A stretch of 64,000 nt of DNA, from positions 1,465,198 to 1,529,197 of the forward strand of contig NZ_FODC01000001.1 of assembly GCF_900110275.1 (NCBI RefSeq), read 5' to 3'. A program made the translations under genes and the position numbers. The notes under the pieces are model-generated. The model ran no database searches. It saw only the letters and a program-made list of their open reading frames with translations, and was not told the DNA's origin. The DNA comes from Duganella sp. CF517. Lineage in GTDB: Bacteria; Pseudomonadota; Gammaproteobacteria; Burkholderiales; Burkholderiaceae_D. This document shows, one piece after another, positions 18,116 through 27,584 of the stretch (positions are counted from its first letter, which is position 1; every line of letters starts with the position of its first letter).

Positions 18116-18529
18116 TCACAGGCGTGCGCGCAAGGCTTCTTCCCGCGCCACGATCTCGGGCGTGGCGGCGGCGCCGAAATCCTCCAGTTCCATCACCTGG
18201 CGGATCTCGATCTCGGACGGGCCGTCGGACGGATTCGGACAACGCTTCATCCATTCGATGGCCTCCTCCCTGGACTTGACCTGGATCAGCCAGAAGCCGG
18301 CGACCAGCTCGCGCGTCTGCGGGAACGGGCCGTCGATGACGGTGCGCGCGCTGCCCTCGTAACGGATGCGCGCGCCCTTGGAACTGGGTTGCAAGCCTTC
18401 GCCGGCCAGCAGCACGCCGGCGTTGACCAGTTCCTCGTTGAACTTGCCCATGGCCGTCAGCAAGTCGGTGCCCGGCAGCTTGCCCGCCTCGGTGTCCTCG
18501 GTGGCTTTGACGATGATCATGAATCTCAT
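18116..18529 (-). CDS. YCII/DGPF-domain protein
   Basis: A 137-residue single-module YCII-related protein: MRFMIIVKATEDTEAG at the start, VIDGPFPQTRELVAGFWLI, and REEAIEWMKRCPNP. I chose the ATG at 18529, which overlaps the stop of the VOC gene as ATGA (translational coupling); an in-frame ATG at 18544 would add five residues. It lies between the VOC protein gene and the tandem YCII gene in the ECF42 operon. No catalytic activity is known for the family. Confidence 0.88.
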   Translation of the reverse strand: MRFMIIVKATEDTEAGKLPGTDLLTAMGKFNEELVNAGVLLAGEGLQPSSKGARIRYEGSARTVIDGPFPQTRELVAGFWLIQVKSREEAIEWMKRCPNPSDGPSEIEIRQVMELEDFGAAATPEIVAREEALRARL

Positions 18530-19008
18530 GATTGCGGCCCGCATTCCGGGTTCATCGATTGCATCGCCGCGCCCATTTCTTCCGGCGTCATGTCCTTGAC
18601 ATGGGTGGCGATCGACCAGTTGTGGCCGAACGGATCGACCACCTGGCCATACCGGTCGCCCCAGAACTGGTCCTCCACCGGCATGCGCACGGTGGCGCCG
18701 GCGGCGATCGCCTGCTCGAACACGCGGTCGACGTCCGGCACGTAGACGTGCAGCGTCACGGGACTGCCGTTGAGCTTTTTGGGGCCGACGCTGCCGTAGT
18801 CGGGAAACTCGTCGACCAGCATCACGTTGGAATCGCCGATGCGCACGCTCGCGTGCATGATCTTGCCGTCCGGCGTCTGCATGCGGGCCGTCTCGACGGC
18901 GTTGAAGGCTTTTTTATAGAAGTCGATGGCGGCGGCGGCGCCGTCGCAAACGAGGTGCGGGGTGACCGTGTGCATGTCGCTGGGGACAGGTTCTACTTGT
19001 GCAGTCAT
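18526..19008 (-). CDS. VOC-family (glyoxalase/PhnB-like) protein
   Basis: A 160-residue vicinal-oxygen-chelate fold protein of the PhnB type: VTPHLVCDGAAAAIDFYKKA, then VMLVDEFPDY and WGDRYGQVVDPFGHNWSIAT. Such proteins bind a metal and act on or bind diverse small molecules; the substrate is unknown. It heads the operon VOC, YCII, tandem YCII, ECF42, with the next gene overlapping in ATGA. Confidence 0.88.
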   Translation of the reverse strand: MTAQVEPVPSDMHTVTPHLVCDGAAAAIDFYKKAFNAVETARMQTPDGKIMHASVRIGDSNVMLVDEFPDYGSVGPKKLNGSPVTLHVYVPDVDRVFEQAIAAGATVRMPVEDQFWGDRYGQVVDPFGHNWSIATHVKDMTPEEMGAAMQSMNPECGPQS

Positions 19009-19095
19009 GGTGATCTCCTAAGTGTGGTTGAACCGAGTGAGACATCCCACTCTACCTCCACGACGAAGCCGCACAAACCGAATCGACAGTTTTTT

Positions 19096-20535
19096 CTAAA
19101 TATTTTGAGTTTTTTCAAACGACAGATAAAAAACCGTGCTGGCGCCCGGCATGCTGTCGACCCGGATTTTACCGCCGTGCAATTCCATGATGGCGCGCAC
19201 GATGGACAGGCCCAGTCCGGCCGAGTGGGCGTGGTCCGAACGGGCCGGATCGGCCCGGTAGTAACGGTCGAAGATATGCGGCAAGTGCTCGGCGGCGATG
19301 CCGGGTCCGGTATTGCTGACGGCCAATTCCACGCCGTTGGCCGTCGCCCGCGCCGACAACCCCACCTCGCCGCCGGCCGGCGTGTGGCGGATCGCGTTCG
19401 ACACCAGGTTGCCCACCGCCCGCTGCAACAGCACCGGATCGACCTCGGCCCGCAGCGGCGGCGCGTCGACCATCAGGCGCACGCCGACGTCGTCGGCCAG
19501 GATCTCGAAATAGTCGTGGATGCGTTGCAGCTCGGCGCGCAGGTCGACCGCTTCGCGCCGCAAGCCCAGCTGGGCGTTGTCGACCCGCGCCAGGAACAGC
19601 GTGTTCTCGATCATGCGCGCCAGCCGCTCGTATTCCTCGGAGTTGGACGCCAGCAGCGCCTGGTACTCCTGCACCGTGCGCGGACGCGACAGCGCCACCT
19701 GCGTCTCCATCATCAGCGTGTTGACCGGCGTGCGCAGGTCGTGCGCGAGGTCGGCGGCAAAGCCGGACAGGCGCTGCACGCCATCCTCCAAGCGGTCGAG
19801 CATGGCGTTGAAGGCTTGCCCCATCTCGCGCAGCTCGACCGGCGCGTCCGCGACCGACAGGCGGGTGTTCAGGCGGCTGGTGTTGATGGCGTTGGCCTTG
19901 CCGATGACCGAGCGCAGGCGGCGCATGCTGTGGCGCACGATGGCGTAGCCGAGCAACGCGGCCAGGGTGGCGCCCACGCACAAGGCGACGAACAGGTCGA
20001 CGGCGTAATCGCGCATGATGCGCAGCCGGTCCGAGCGCTCGCGCGCCAGCGTGATCTGCACCGGCTGGCCGTCCGCGCCCACCAGCCCGACCGCGCTGAC
20101 CATGCGGCCGGTGCCCATGGCCGGCGTCCAGTCGTGCACGTCGGCCAGCGTCAGCGCCCGCCGCGGCGGCACGCGCTCGACCTGCGGCAGCGGCCGCGAC
20201 GTCAGCGAGGTGCGCAGCAGCGACGCGCCGTCGGCGCCTTTGACGCTGAGCATGAAATCGTCGTGGCCGAACAGCGCCTCCGTCAGCGGACGCGGATTTT
20301 GCACGATCGCCTGCGGCGACGGCAGCTCGGCCAGGATGCGGCGGATCTGCGCCACCTTGCCGATCAGCTCGATATCGTCGCGCTCGGCCATCTGGCTGGC
20401 CAGGGTCTGGTACAGGTAGGCGCCGACGGCCAGGAAGGTCGCCACCGCCACCGCCGACAGCAGCAGCGCCACCCGCACGGTCAGCGACAGCGGACGCGGC
20501 CTGCGCGCCGCCTTGGCTGCCGGCGCCACCGTCAC
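19096..20535 (-). CDS. Sensor histidine kinase of heavy-metal (CusS-like) type
   Basis: A 479-residue membrane kinase. Two membrane helices (about 21-45 and 179-200) flank a roughly 130-residue periplasmic sensor, followed by a HAMP segment (about 200-250), the H-box [14 protein letters not shown] with His265, and ATPase motifs [19 protein letters not shown] and [17 protein letters not shown]. The GTG start at 20535 overlaps the response regulator stop (GTGA). The frame remains open upstream through the regulator gene, but only the GTG start makes sense. Kinases of this class (CusS, CopS, IrlS) usually sense copper, silver or other metals in the periplasm. No metal efflux genes are adjacent, so the signal is open. 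Confidence 0.9.
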   Translation of the reverse strand: MTVAPAAKAARRPRPLSLTVRVALLLSAVAVATFLAVGAYLYQTLASQMAERDDIELIGKVAQIRRILAELPSPQAIVQNPRPLTEALFGHDDFMLSVKGADGASLLRTSLTSRPLPQVERVPPRRALTLADVHDWTPAMGTGRMVSAVGLVGADGQPVQITLARERSDRLRIMRDYAVDLFVALCVGATLAALLGYAIVRHSMRRLRSVIGKANAINTSRLNTRLSVADAPVELREMGQAFNAMLDRLEDGVQRLSGFAADLAHDLRTPVNTLMMETQVALSRPRTVQEYQALLASNSEEYERLARMIENTLFLARVDNAQLGLRREAVDLRAELQRIHDYFEILADDVGVRLMVDAPPLRAEVDPVLLQRAVGNLVSNAIRHTPAGGEVGLSARATANGVELAVSNTGPGIAAEHLPHIFDRYYRADPARSDHAHSAGLGLSIVRAIMELHGGKIRVDSMPGASTVFYLSFEKTQNI

Positions 20536-21203
20536 GCGCGCTCCTCGACCAGGTAGCCGATGCCGCGCACCGTCTGGATCAGCTTGACCGGATACGGATC
20601 GTCGATCTTGGCGCGCAGCCGGCGGATCGCCACGTCCACCACGTTGGTGTCCGAATCGAAGTTCATGTCCCACACCATCGACGCGATTTGCGTGCGCGAC
20701 AGCACCTCGCCCTGGCGCTTGGCCAGCAGGTGCAGCAGCGCGAACTCCTTGGCCGTCAGCTCGATGCGCTGGGCCTGGCGCGTGACGCGGCGGCGCAGCA
20801 CGTCGATCTCCAGGTCGGCCACGCGCACCACGTCGGCCTCGCGCACCGGCCCGCGCCGCATCAGCGTCTTGATGCGCGCCAGCAGCTCGGCAAAGGCGAA
20901 CGGCTTGACCAGGTAATCGTCGGCGCCCAGTTCCAGCCCCTTGACCCGGTCGGCCACGTCGTCGCGCGCGGTCAGGAACAGCACCGGCGTGTGCTTGCGC
21001 TCGCGCAGCTTGCCCAGCACCGCCCAGCCGTCCAGTTGCGGCAGCATCACGTCCAGCACCACCAGGTCGTACTCGTGCGCCAGCGCCAGCGCCAGTCCGT
21101 CGACGCCGTTGCGCGCCAGGTCGGCCGTGTAGCCCGACTCCCGCAAGCCCTTGACCAGGTAATCGCCCGCCTTGGGCTCGTCTTCCACCACCAGTATTTT
21201 CAT
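20532..21203 (-). CDS. OmpR-family response regulator (CusR/CopR-like)
   Basis: A 223-residue two-domain regulator. The receiver domain ([19 protein letters not shown]) has the phospho-acceptor Asp51 in [14 protein letters not shown] and Lys in DYLVKPF. The DNA-binding domain is winged helix ([38 protein letters not shown]). The ATG at 21203 (MKILVV) has GGA at a fitting distance; the ATG at 21212 would add three residues and has no ribosome site. It partners the overlapping kinase. The divergent TonB receptor at 21572 is a possible target, but that is a guess. Confidence 0.92.
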   Translation of the reverse strand: MKILVVEDEPKAGDYLVKGLRESGYTADLARNGVDGLALALAHEYDLVVLDVMLPQLDGWAVLGKLRERKHTPVLFLTARDDVADRVKGLELGADDYLVKPFAFAELLARIKTLMRRGPVREADVVRVADLEIDVLRRRVTRQAQRIELTAKEFALLHLLAKRQGEVLSRTQIASMVWDMNFDSDTNVVDVAIRRLRAKIDDPYPVKLIQTVRGIGYLVEERA

Positions 21204-21571
21204 GCCGTCCATTGTCGCGGGTTTGAGGGCCGTTGTGGATTACAAATCCGTCATTCGGCCGCCAAGGATACAGGACCGGCCGGCGCGGACCCAGCCGAAT
21301 GTGTTGTTCGGGATGCACGCCATATTGATCAACCATCCCTTTTCGAGCGGCGCCACGTCCCGACCATATCCGTTCAAAAACAACAGCTTACCCGCCGCCG
21401 CGACGCCATTTCCTTAAGGCTATTCCGCCAGCGCATAACCGGACCGAAAAAAGGAATAACCGCCCTTCGACGATGTTTCTGCACCATGAGGCAAGTCGGC
21501 GCGCGCACGCTGCGCCGCCGGCCAACCTATTGTCAATAAATCACTACAAAAGCACCGGAGGGAGACTGACT
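21204..21571. other. Intergenic region between response regulator and receptor
   Basis: About 370 nt between divergent genes, probably holding both promoters. An ATG at 21473 is in frame with the receptor and would add 33 residues with no signal-peptide character, so it is not taken as the start. No clear operator was found. Confidence 0.45.
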
Positions 21572-24500
21572 TTGTATAACTTGAAGAAAACCGCGATCGC
21601 CATGGGCGTCGCCCAGATCGTCCTGCTGCACGCCGGCGCCAGGGCCCAGGCGGCCGACACCGATACCGCCGCACCGCCGGTCGTCGTGGTCAGCGGCCAA
21701 CGCGCAGCGCTGCAATCGGCGCAAAAACTCAAACAGAACGCCGACGAGGTGGTCGATTCGATCGTTGCCGAAGACATCGGCAAATTGCCGGACCGTTCGG
21801 TTACCGAGGTCTTGCAGCGCATCGCCGGCGTGACGATGGACCGCAACGTGGTCGGCGATCCGAACCGCCAGGCCGTTGAGGGTTCGGGCGTCTCCGTGCG
21901 CGGCCTGACCTACGTGCGCTCGGAGGTCAACGGCCGCGACGCGTTCTCCGCCGGCGGCGGCCGCTCGCTCGGCTTTACCGACGTGGCACCGGAGTTGATG
22001 GCGGGGGTCGACGTGTACAAGAACCCCTCCGCCGAACAGATCGAAGGCGCGGTTGCCGGCCTGGTCAATCTGCGCACGGCCATGCCGTTCGACTTCAAGG
22101 GCTTCAAAGGCTCGCTCGTCGCGTCGGAAAGCTACTCGAGCCTGAACAAGCAAAAGGCGCCGACCGGGGCCATCCTGCTGTCGAACCGTTGGGACACGCC
22201 GTTCGGTCAATTCGGCGCCCTGGTCGACCTCGCCTACGCCAAGAGCCCGACCCGCACCGACGCCATCGGCGTGGAGCCGTATTTCCCCCACGTCAATTCA
22301 ACCGATCCCGCCAAATACGACCCGGCCCGGACCAGATGGATTCCGCTGGGCGTGGGATACCGCTCGCAAGACTTCGAGCGCATCCGTCATGGCGACTACG
22401 CGGCCTTCCAGTGGCGGCCGAACCGCGATCTGACGGCCGGCCTGACGTACTTCAAAACCAAGTACAACGAAGACCTGAGCGAGCACCTGGTGGCGCCGGC
22501 CGAAGACAAGTGGTACCAGCAGGTCGCCAGCCCGGATTCGGTGTTCGACAGCAACGGCGCCTTCCAGAGCGGCACGATCACCAATCCGACCTACGGCGGC
22601 TCGCCGTTCAACAGCTCGCAACGGATCAACAAGCGCCAGGCGGGCACCCGCGACATCGCGCTCAACGTGCAATGGCGCGTGACGCCGGAGCTGACCTGGA
22701 CCAACGACTTCCAGCACGTGCGGTCGACCACCGAAGGCTTCGACGCCGACGTCTCCACCGGCTTCATCCTGCCGAGCCAGGCGATCGACACGACCGGGAA
22801 GATCCCGCACGTCGGGCTCGCTTCGGCAGCCTACATGGCCGACCCGAACAACTACTATTGGGCGTACACCCAGGAGGCGCTGGACAAGGCCAAGGCCGAG
22901 CAAAAGGCGTGGAAGTCGGACCTCAAGTTCGACTTCGACGATCCGGTCCTGCGCGACATCCGTTTCGGCGTGCGCATGGCCAACCGCGACGGCGAGAACA
23001 ACCGCGCCCAGAAGTTCTACAACTGGTCGGCCATTACCTTCCCATGGATGGAGGGCTGGCAGATCAACGGCGTGGCGCGGCTGGGCGACCCGCGCTTTAG
23101 CGGTGGCTCGTCGCTGTATCAGGTTCCGAATTTCTTCGACGGCAAAGTCGCGGTGCCACCGATGCTGTTCGCCAGCGAAGCGACCGTCCGCGGCTTCCCG
23201 GACGAGTGGAGCAAGATCCACGCCTACCACGATGTGCTATGCAAGGAAAAAGGCTCCACCTGCGATCCCTGGGTGCCAGCGACCTTCGACACGCCCGCCG
23301 CGCGCAATGCGCAAACCGAGAAGACCCGCGGCGCTTACACCCAACTGCGCTTCGGTTTCGACAATCTGAAATACCCGATCGACGGCAACGTCGGCCTGCG
23401 CTTCGTCAGGACCACCGGCACGGCCAACGGCTACGTGGCGTTCACGCCGCCGCCGCCGACTTCGGTCGCGCCCGGCGCGGTCGTCACCGGCCAGGAAAAA
23501 TTGATCAACATCCGCGCCTTCGCCGAGCCGCTGTCGTACGACAGTTCGTACGATAACTGGCTGCCCAGCCTGAACCTGCGCATGAAGTACAACGACAAGC
23601 TGCAGTTCCGCTTCGCCGTGGCCAGGTCGATGTCGCGTCCCGACTTCAACCAGCTGCAGGCGCAGACCACGCTGACCGCCTCGAACCTGTCGACGACGAT
23701 CAAGAATGCCGCCGGCGAGACCACCGCGGTGCAGTTCAACGGCACCAGCCTGACCGGCACCACGGACGGCAATCCGCTGCTCAAGCCGGTCACGTCGACC
23801 AACGAGGACTTGACCGTCGAATGGTACTTCGCCCCGGCCGGTTCGCTGACCTTCTCGGCGTTTAACAAGCACATCAACAACATCATCGTCACCCAGACGT
23901 ACGGCAAGACGGTCAAGGATGTCAACGGCCAAGACCAGACGTTTGCCGTCACCGGCCCGGTCAACGGCGCCAAGGGCTTCGCGCGCGGCGTCGAAATCGC
24001 CCACCAGCAGTACTACGATTTCGTGCCCGATTGGCTCAAGGGCATCGGCACCCAGTCGAGCTGGACGTACGTGTCCAGCGAGCGCAAGCTCAAGCGCCCG
24101 GTATACGAGCCCTGGTGCTCGGGCAACGACGCCGCCAGCAACTTCAACCTGTCCATCAACGGCTGCGATACCGATGGCCGCGCGTTCGGCAAGACCCCGC
24201 TGCAAGGCTTGTCGCGCCATACCATCAACTTCGCGCTGATGTACGAGCAGCATGGCCTGTCGGCCCGCCTGGCCTACAACTGGCGTTCGAAGTACCTGGT
24301 GGCCGTCAACACCTGGGGCAGCCGTGGCACCAATGGTCTGAACACCAACCCCGCCGCCCCGGCGGACAAGTACCTGGTACCGACCACCGTCCACGACCAG
24401 GCATACGGCCTGCCGCTGTGGCAGGCGGCGTACGGCCAGCTGGACGGGTCGATCTTCTACGACTTCACCGACAAGCTCCGCATCGGCCTGGAGGCGCAGA

Positions 24501-24613
24501 ACCTGAACAACGCCAAAACGCGCCAGATCATGCAACAGCATGCCGGCATGTTCACCCGCCAGGTATTCATGAGCGGCCCGCGTTACGTCATCCAGGCCCA
24601 GTACGCGTTCTAG
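21572..24613 (+). CDS. TonB-dependent receptor (Xanthomonas/Caulobacter type), probably for an oligosaccharide
   Basis: A 1013-residue outer-membrane receptor. I chose the TTG at 21572 because GGAGGGAG precedes it at 9-14 nt and it gives a clean signal peptide ([18 protein letters not shown], ending ARAQA). The plug domain begins [20 protein letters not shown] and continues [20 protein letters not shown] and [17 protein letters not shown]. The remainder is the 22-strand barrel, ending in the outer-membrane signature YVIQAQYAF. Its length and sequence match the subfamily that often imports plant or algal glycans. The next genes (GH2, GH3, GH16) fit import of a beta-linked glycan. A terminator follows at 24682. 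Confidence 0.92.
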   Translation: MYNLKKTAIAMGVAQIVLLHAGARAQAADTDTAAPPVVVVSGQRAALQSAQKLKQNADEVVDSIVAEDIGKLPDRSVTEVLQRIAGVTMDRNVVGDPNRQAVEGSGVSVRGLTYVRSEVNGRDAFSAGGGRSLGFTDVAPELMAGVDVYKNPSAEQIEGAVAGLVNLRTAMPFDFKGFKGSLVASESYSSLNKQKAPTGAILLSNRWDTPFGQFGALVDLAYAKSPTRTDAIGVEPYFPHVNSTDPAKYDPARTRWIPLGVGYRSQDFERIRHGDYAAFQWRPNRDLTAGLTYFKTKYNEDLSEHLVAPAEDKWYQQVASPDSVFDSNGAFQSGTITNPTYGGSPFNSSQRINKRQAGTRDIALNVQWRVTPELTWTNDFQHVRSTTEGFDADVSTGFILPSQAIDTTGKIPHVGLASAAYMADPNNYYWAYTQEALDKAKAEQKAWKSDLKFDFDDPVLRDIRFGVRMANRDGENNRAQKFYNWSAITFPWMEGWQINGVARLGDPRFSGGSSLYQVPNFFDGKVAVPPMLFASEATVRGFPDEWSKIHAYHDVLCKEKGSTCDPWVPATFDTPAARNAQTEKTRGAYTQLRFGFDNLKYPIDGNVGLRFVRTTGTANGYVAFTPPPPTSVAPGAVVTGQEKLINIRAFAEPLSYDSSYDNWLPSLNLRMKYNDKLQFRFAVARSMSRPDFNQLQAQTTLTASNLSTTIKNAAGETTAVQFNGTSLTGTTDGNPLLKPVTSTNEDLTVEWYFAPAGSLTFSAFNKHINNIIVTQTYGKTVKDVNGQDQTFAVTGPVNGAKGFARGVEIAHQQYYDFVPDWLKGIGTQSSWTYVSSERKLKRPVYEPWCSGNDAASNFNLSINGCDTDGRAFGKTPLQGLSRHTINFALMYEQHGLSARLAYNWRSKYLVAVNTWGSRGTNGLNTNPAAPADKYLVPTTVHDQAYGLPLWQAAYGQLDGSIFYDFTDKLRIGLEAQNLNNAKTRQIMQQHAGMFTRQVFMSGPRYVIQAQYAF

Positions 24614-24681
24614 CCAAGCGCGATGCCGGGCCATGCCCGGCAGCGACCGCGCGCCGCCGCGATGGCGGCGCGCGGTTCACA

Positions 24682-24708
24682 AGCCAACCTCGCGGGTTGG
24701 CTTTTTTT
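24682..24708 (+). terminator. Rho-independent terminator after the receptor gene
   Basis: An 8-bp stem AGCCAACC / GGTTGGCT with a five-base loop (TCGCG) is followed by a run of seven T. It sits about 70 nt after the receptor stop. Confidence 0.9.
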
Positions 24709-24722
24709 CGCGCCGCGCCGGC

Positions 24723-27584
24723 TCAACGCGCCGCCTCCCGCAGCGCCGCGCCCTCGAAACCGGCGTCGACGCCGGCGGCCGATTCCACCAGCACGGTCAG
24801 CTCGCGCGGTCCGCTGCCGGGCGGCAGCGCGACCGACCATCGCTCGGCTTGCGCAGCGGTCTTTTTGGACAGCAAGCTCCCATCGAGCCACACCTCGGCC
24901 ACGCCCCGCAACCCGGCGAACTCAAGCTTGGCGGTGCCCTGTTGCAATGCGGCGCGCGGCGCCAGCACGGTGCGGTACAGCCGGTACCGGGTTGGTTCGC
25001 CGGCGCCGGCGCCATCGCCCAGCCGCATCGGCGGACGGCCTGGCGCCCACGAATTCATATCGAAGCCGGCCAGCTTTTGCCCGGGGTCTGGCCGCCGCGC
25101 ATAGACCGGCGAAATCCGCCAGTCCACCAGCGCGGCCGGCGCCGCGCCGGTGACCGGCACGCTCGCCACCGGCGCGGCGCGGCGCACCGGAATCGTCAGC
25201 CGCGCCGGCTGCAGCCCATCGGCGCTGGCGGTGATCGCCAGGTCGCCGGCGGCATCGTCGTGGGACTGCACGATCAGCTGTGCCAGGCCGTTGAACAGGC
25301 GCCGCCGCGCCCCCTTCTCATCCTCGTGGGAGTTCGGATCGCCGTTGCCGTGTCCGATCGACCGGCCGCTGCCGGAGATGGCAAACGTGACGAGCGGGCT
25401 GGCATCGGGCACCACGCGCCCGGCCGCGTCGAGCGCGCGCACGGTGACCGGCATGGCGTCGCGGCCGTCACCGTCGAGCTGGGCGCGGTCCGGCAGCAGC
25501 TCCAGCCGGACCGCGGCGCCCGCCGTTTCGACCACGGCGCGCGCCACTTCCCGCCCCTGCCGGTAGCCGATCGCTTCCAGCCGGCCGGGCTGGTAAGGCA
25601 CCTCGAAATGGTTCATGCGGACATTGTCGACCGCCTGTCCACCGATCCGCCGCCCGTTGAGCAGCAACTCGATGCGCTCGACATTGGCCATCACCATCAC
25701 CCGCTTGTTCTTGCCCTCGTCCCCCGGCCAGTTCCAGTGCGGCGCGATGTGGACCAGCGGCTGGTCCTTGATCCATTGCACTTGATGGATGTAGTACGCC
25801 GTCTTCGCGAAACCGTTCAGGTCCATGATGCCGAAGAAGGAACTGACCGATGGCCATTCGTGCGGGGTCGGCTCGCCGCGGTAGTCGAAACCGGTCCAGA
25901 CGAAGCCGCCGGCGAGGTACTCGCGTCGCCGTATCGCTTCCCAGCCGTCGCGGTGACTGCTGCCCCATTGGGCGAAATCCTCGTCGTAGCTGGCGATCGT
26001 ATGCTTGCCCGGATCGGTGACGAATTCACCGCGTGTCATGAAGGCGGAGGTGTCCTCGGAACTGGTGAATGGCAGGTCGGGGAAGGCGCGGTGGATCGCG
26101 TCGTAGTCGGCGGCCTGGTAGTTCGCTCCCAGCACGTCCACGGCGTGGGCCACGTTCAGCGGGCTGAAAAAGCCGCCGTTCATGGCGGCGGTGACAGGAC
26201 GGGTATCGTCGAGCGCCCGCACCCGCGCCACCATCCGCCTGGCCATTTCGTAGCCGGCCCCGGTGCCCTGCATCGGCTCTTCGTTAAATACCGACCACAG
26301 CACAACGCCGGGCCGATGGCGGTCGCGTTTGACCATCCATTCGAGCTGGAGCATGTAGTCCGGCGACGGGTTGAAATTGCGGTTTTCGTCCATCACCAAA
26401 AAGCCCATGCGGTCGACCAGGTCCAGCACTTCCGCGGCCACCGCGTGGTGCGAGAAGCGGATCGCGTTCACGCCCAGTTCCTTCAGGCGGCGCAGCCGGT
26501 ATGCCCAGATCGCGTCGGGCAGCGCGACGCCGACGCCGGCATGGTCCTGGTGGATGCACACGCCCTGCAGCTTGACGTGTCGGTCGTTCAGCAACAAGCC
26601 GCGCCGCGGATCGAAGCGGATGGTGCGCAGTCCCGTTTTCAGTTCGTGCGCGTCGATCACCCGGCCGGCCTGCAGCACCCGCGTGCGAACGTTGTACAGG
26701 CGGGGCGTGTCGATCGACCACGGCACCGGCTTGGCGATGGGGATCCGCAAGCGGGCGCTGGCCGGCGCCAGCGGATCGATGGCGACGCGCCGGCTGGCCG
26801 TGTGCACCGGCCGTCCGGACGGATCGGACACGTCCACCTGCACCGTGACCTGCGCCGGCGCGCGGGCGGCGCTGCCCAGCGTGACCGCCACCGGGATCGA
26901 CCATGCGCCGGCCCGGTCGCGGCGCGGTGTCGCATGCACGCCGTCGGTGGCGATGTGCACCGGCGCGCGCTTGACCAGCCAGGCATGGCGGTAAATGCCG
27001 GCGCCCTCGTACCACCAGCCCTCCATCCGGGTGGCGTCGACCCGCACCGCGATCGTATTGAACTCGTCGCCATAGCGCAGGTACGGCGTGATGTCGATAT
27101 TGTTGCCGGTGTAGCCCGACCAATTGCGGCTGACCAGGTTGCCGTTGACCCAGACGGTCGAGTGGGTGGCGATGCCATCGAACTGCAGCTCGACGTGGCG
27201 ACCGCGCTCGGCCGCATCGAGCCGCAGATAGCGCCGGTACCAGCCGATGCCGCGCGGGCGATAGCCCTGCGACACGTTCGCTTGCGGATCGAACGGTCCC
27301 TCCACGGCCCAGTCGTGCGGCAGATCGACCGGGCGCCATTGGCTGTCGTCGTAGGACGCGGCGGCCGCGCCGGTGGCGTTGCCGGCCTTGGCGTGCAAAT
27401 AGCTCTCGGTATGCCCGCGCACTTCAGGCGTGGCGATATCGCCAAGATGGAATACCCAGCCGCGATCCAGCGACAGGCGTTCGCGTCCGGTCGCGGCGCC
27501 GGCCGCGCCGGTCCAGGACTGCAACGCCGCCCACAGTAAAGCCAGGATCCACCAGCGGCATGCCGGTCCGCGCGGCGCGCTCAC
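24723..27584 (-). CDS. Glycoside hydrolase family 2 (beta-galactosidase-like), secreted
   Basis: A 953-residue GH2 enzyme with an N-terminal hydrophobic signal (WWILALLWAALQSW, ending AGAA). The sugar-binding domain comes first (WVNGNLVSRNWSGYTG), then the Ig-like domain and the TIM barrel. The acid/base is Glu435 in WSVFNEEPM, and the nucleophile is probably Glu510 in PFTSSEDTSAF. A DUF4982-like domain and a C-terminal galactose-binding-type jelly roll follow. The GTG start overlaps the GH3 stop (GTGA), so both are co-translated, with GH3 first. GH2 covers beta-galactosidase, beta-glucuronidase and beta-mannosidase; the sequence resembles DUF4982-bearing beta-galactosidases most. The signal suggests periplasmic action on oligosaccharides taken up by the receptor. 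Confidence 0.9.
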   Translation of the reverse strand: MSAPRGPACRWWILALLWAALQSWTGAAGAATGRERLSLDRGWVFHLGDIATPEVRGHTESYLHAKAGNATGAAAASYDDSQWRPVDLPHDWAVEGPFDPQANVSQGYRPRGIGWYRRYLRLDAAERGRHVELQFDGIATHSTVWVNGNLVSRNWSGYTGNNIDITPYLRYGDEFNTIAVRVDATRMEGWWYEGAGIYRHAWLVKRAPVHIATDGVHATPRRDRAGAWSIPVAVTLGSAARAPAQVTVQVDVSDPSGRPVHTASRRVAIDPLAPASARLRIPIAKPVPWSIDTPRLYNVRTRVLQAGRVIDAHELKTGLRTIRFDPRRGLLLNDRHVKLQGVCIHQDHAGVGVALPDAIWAYRLRRLKELGVNAIRFSHHAVAAEVLDLVDRMGFLVMDENRNFNPSPDYMLQLEWMVKRDRHRPGVVLWSVFNEEPMQGTGAGYEMARRMVARVRALDDTRPVTAAMNGGFFSPLNVAHAVDVLGANYQAADYDAIHRAFPDLPFTSSEDTSAFMTRGEFVTDPGKHTIASYDEDFAQWGSSHRDGWEAIRRREYLAGGFVWTGFDYRGEPTPHEWPSVSSFFGIMDLNGFAKTAYYIHQVQWIKDQPLVHIAPHWNWPGDEGKNKRVMVMANVERIELLLNGRRIGGQAVDNVRMNHFEVPYQPGRLEAIGYRQGREVARAVVETAGAAVRLELLPDRAQLDGDGRDAMPVTVRALDAAGRVVPDASPLVTFAISGSGRSIGHGNGDPNSHEDEKGARRRLFNGLAQLIVQSHDDAAGDLAITASADGLQPARLTIPVRRAAPVASVPVTGAAPAALVDWRISPVYARRPDPGQKLAGFDMNSWAPGRPPMRLGDGAGAGEPTRYRLYRTVLAPRAALQQGTAKLEFAGLRGVAEVWLDGSLLSKKTAAQAERWSVALPPGSGPRELTVLVESAAGVDAGFEGAALREAAR

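Noticed and set aside
19096..21336. A single 746-codon frame across the histidine kinase and response regulator
   Set aside because: The upstream part is a frame-shifted reading of the regulator gene (Arg/Gly/Ala-rich nonsense). The kinase starts at the GTG overlapping the regulator stop.
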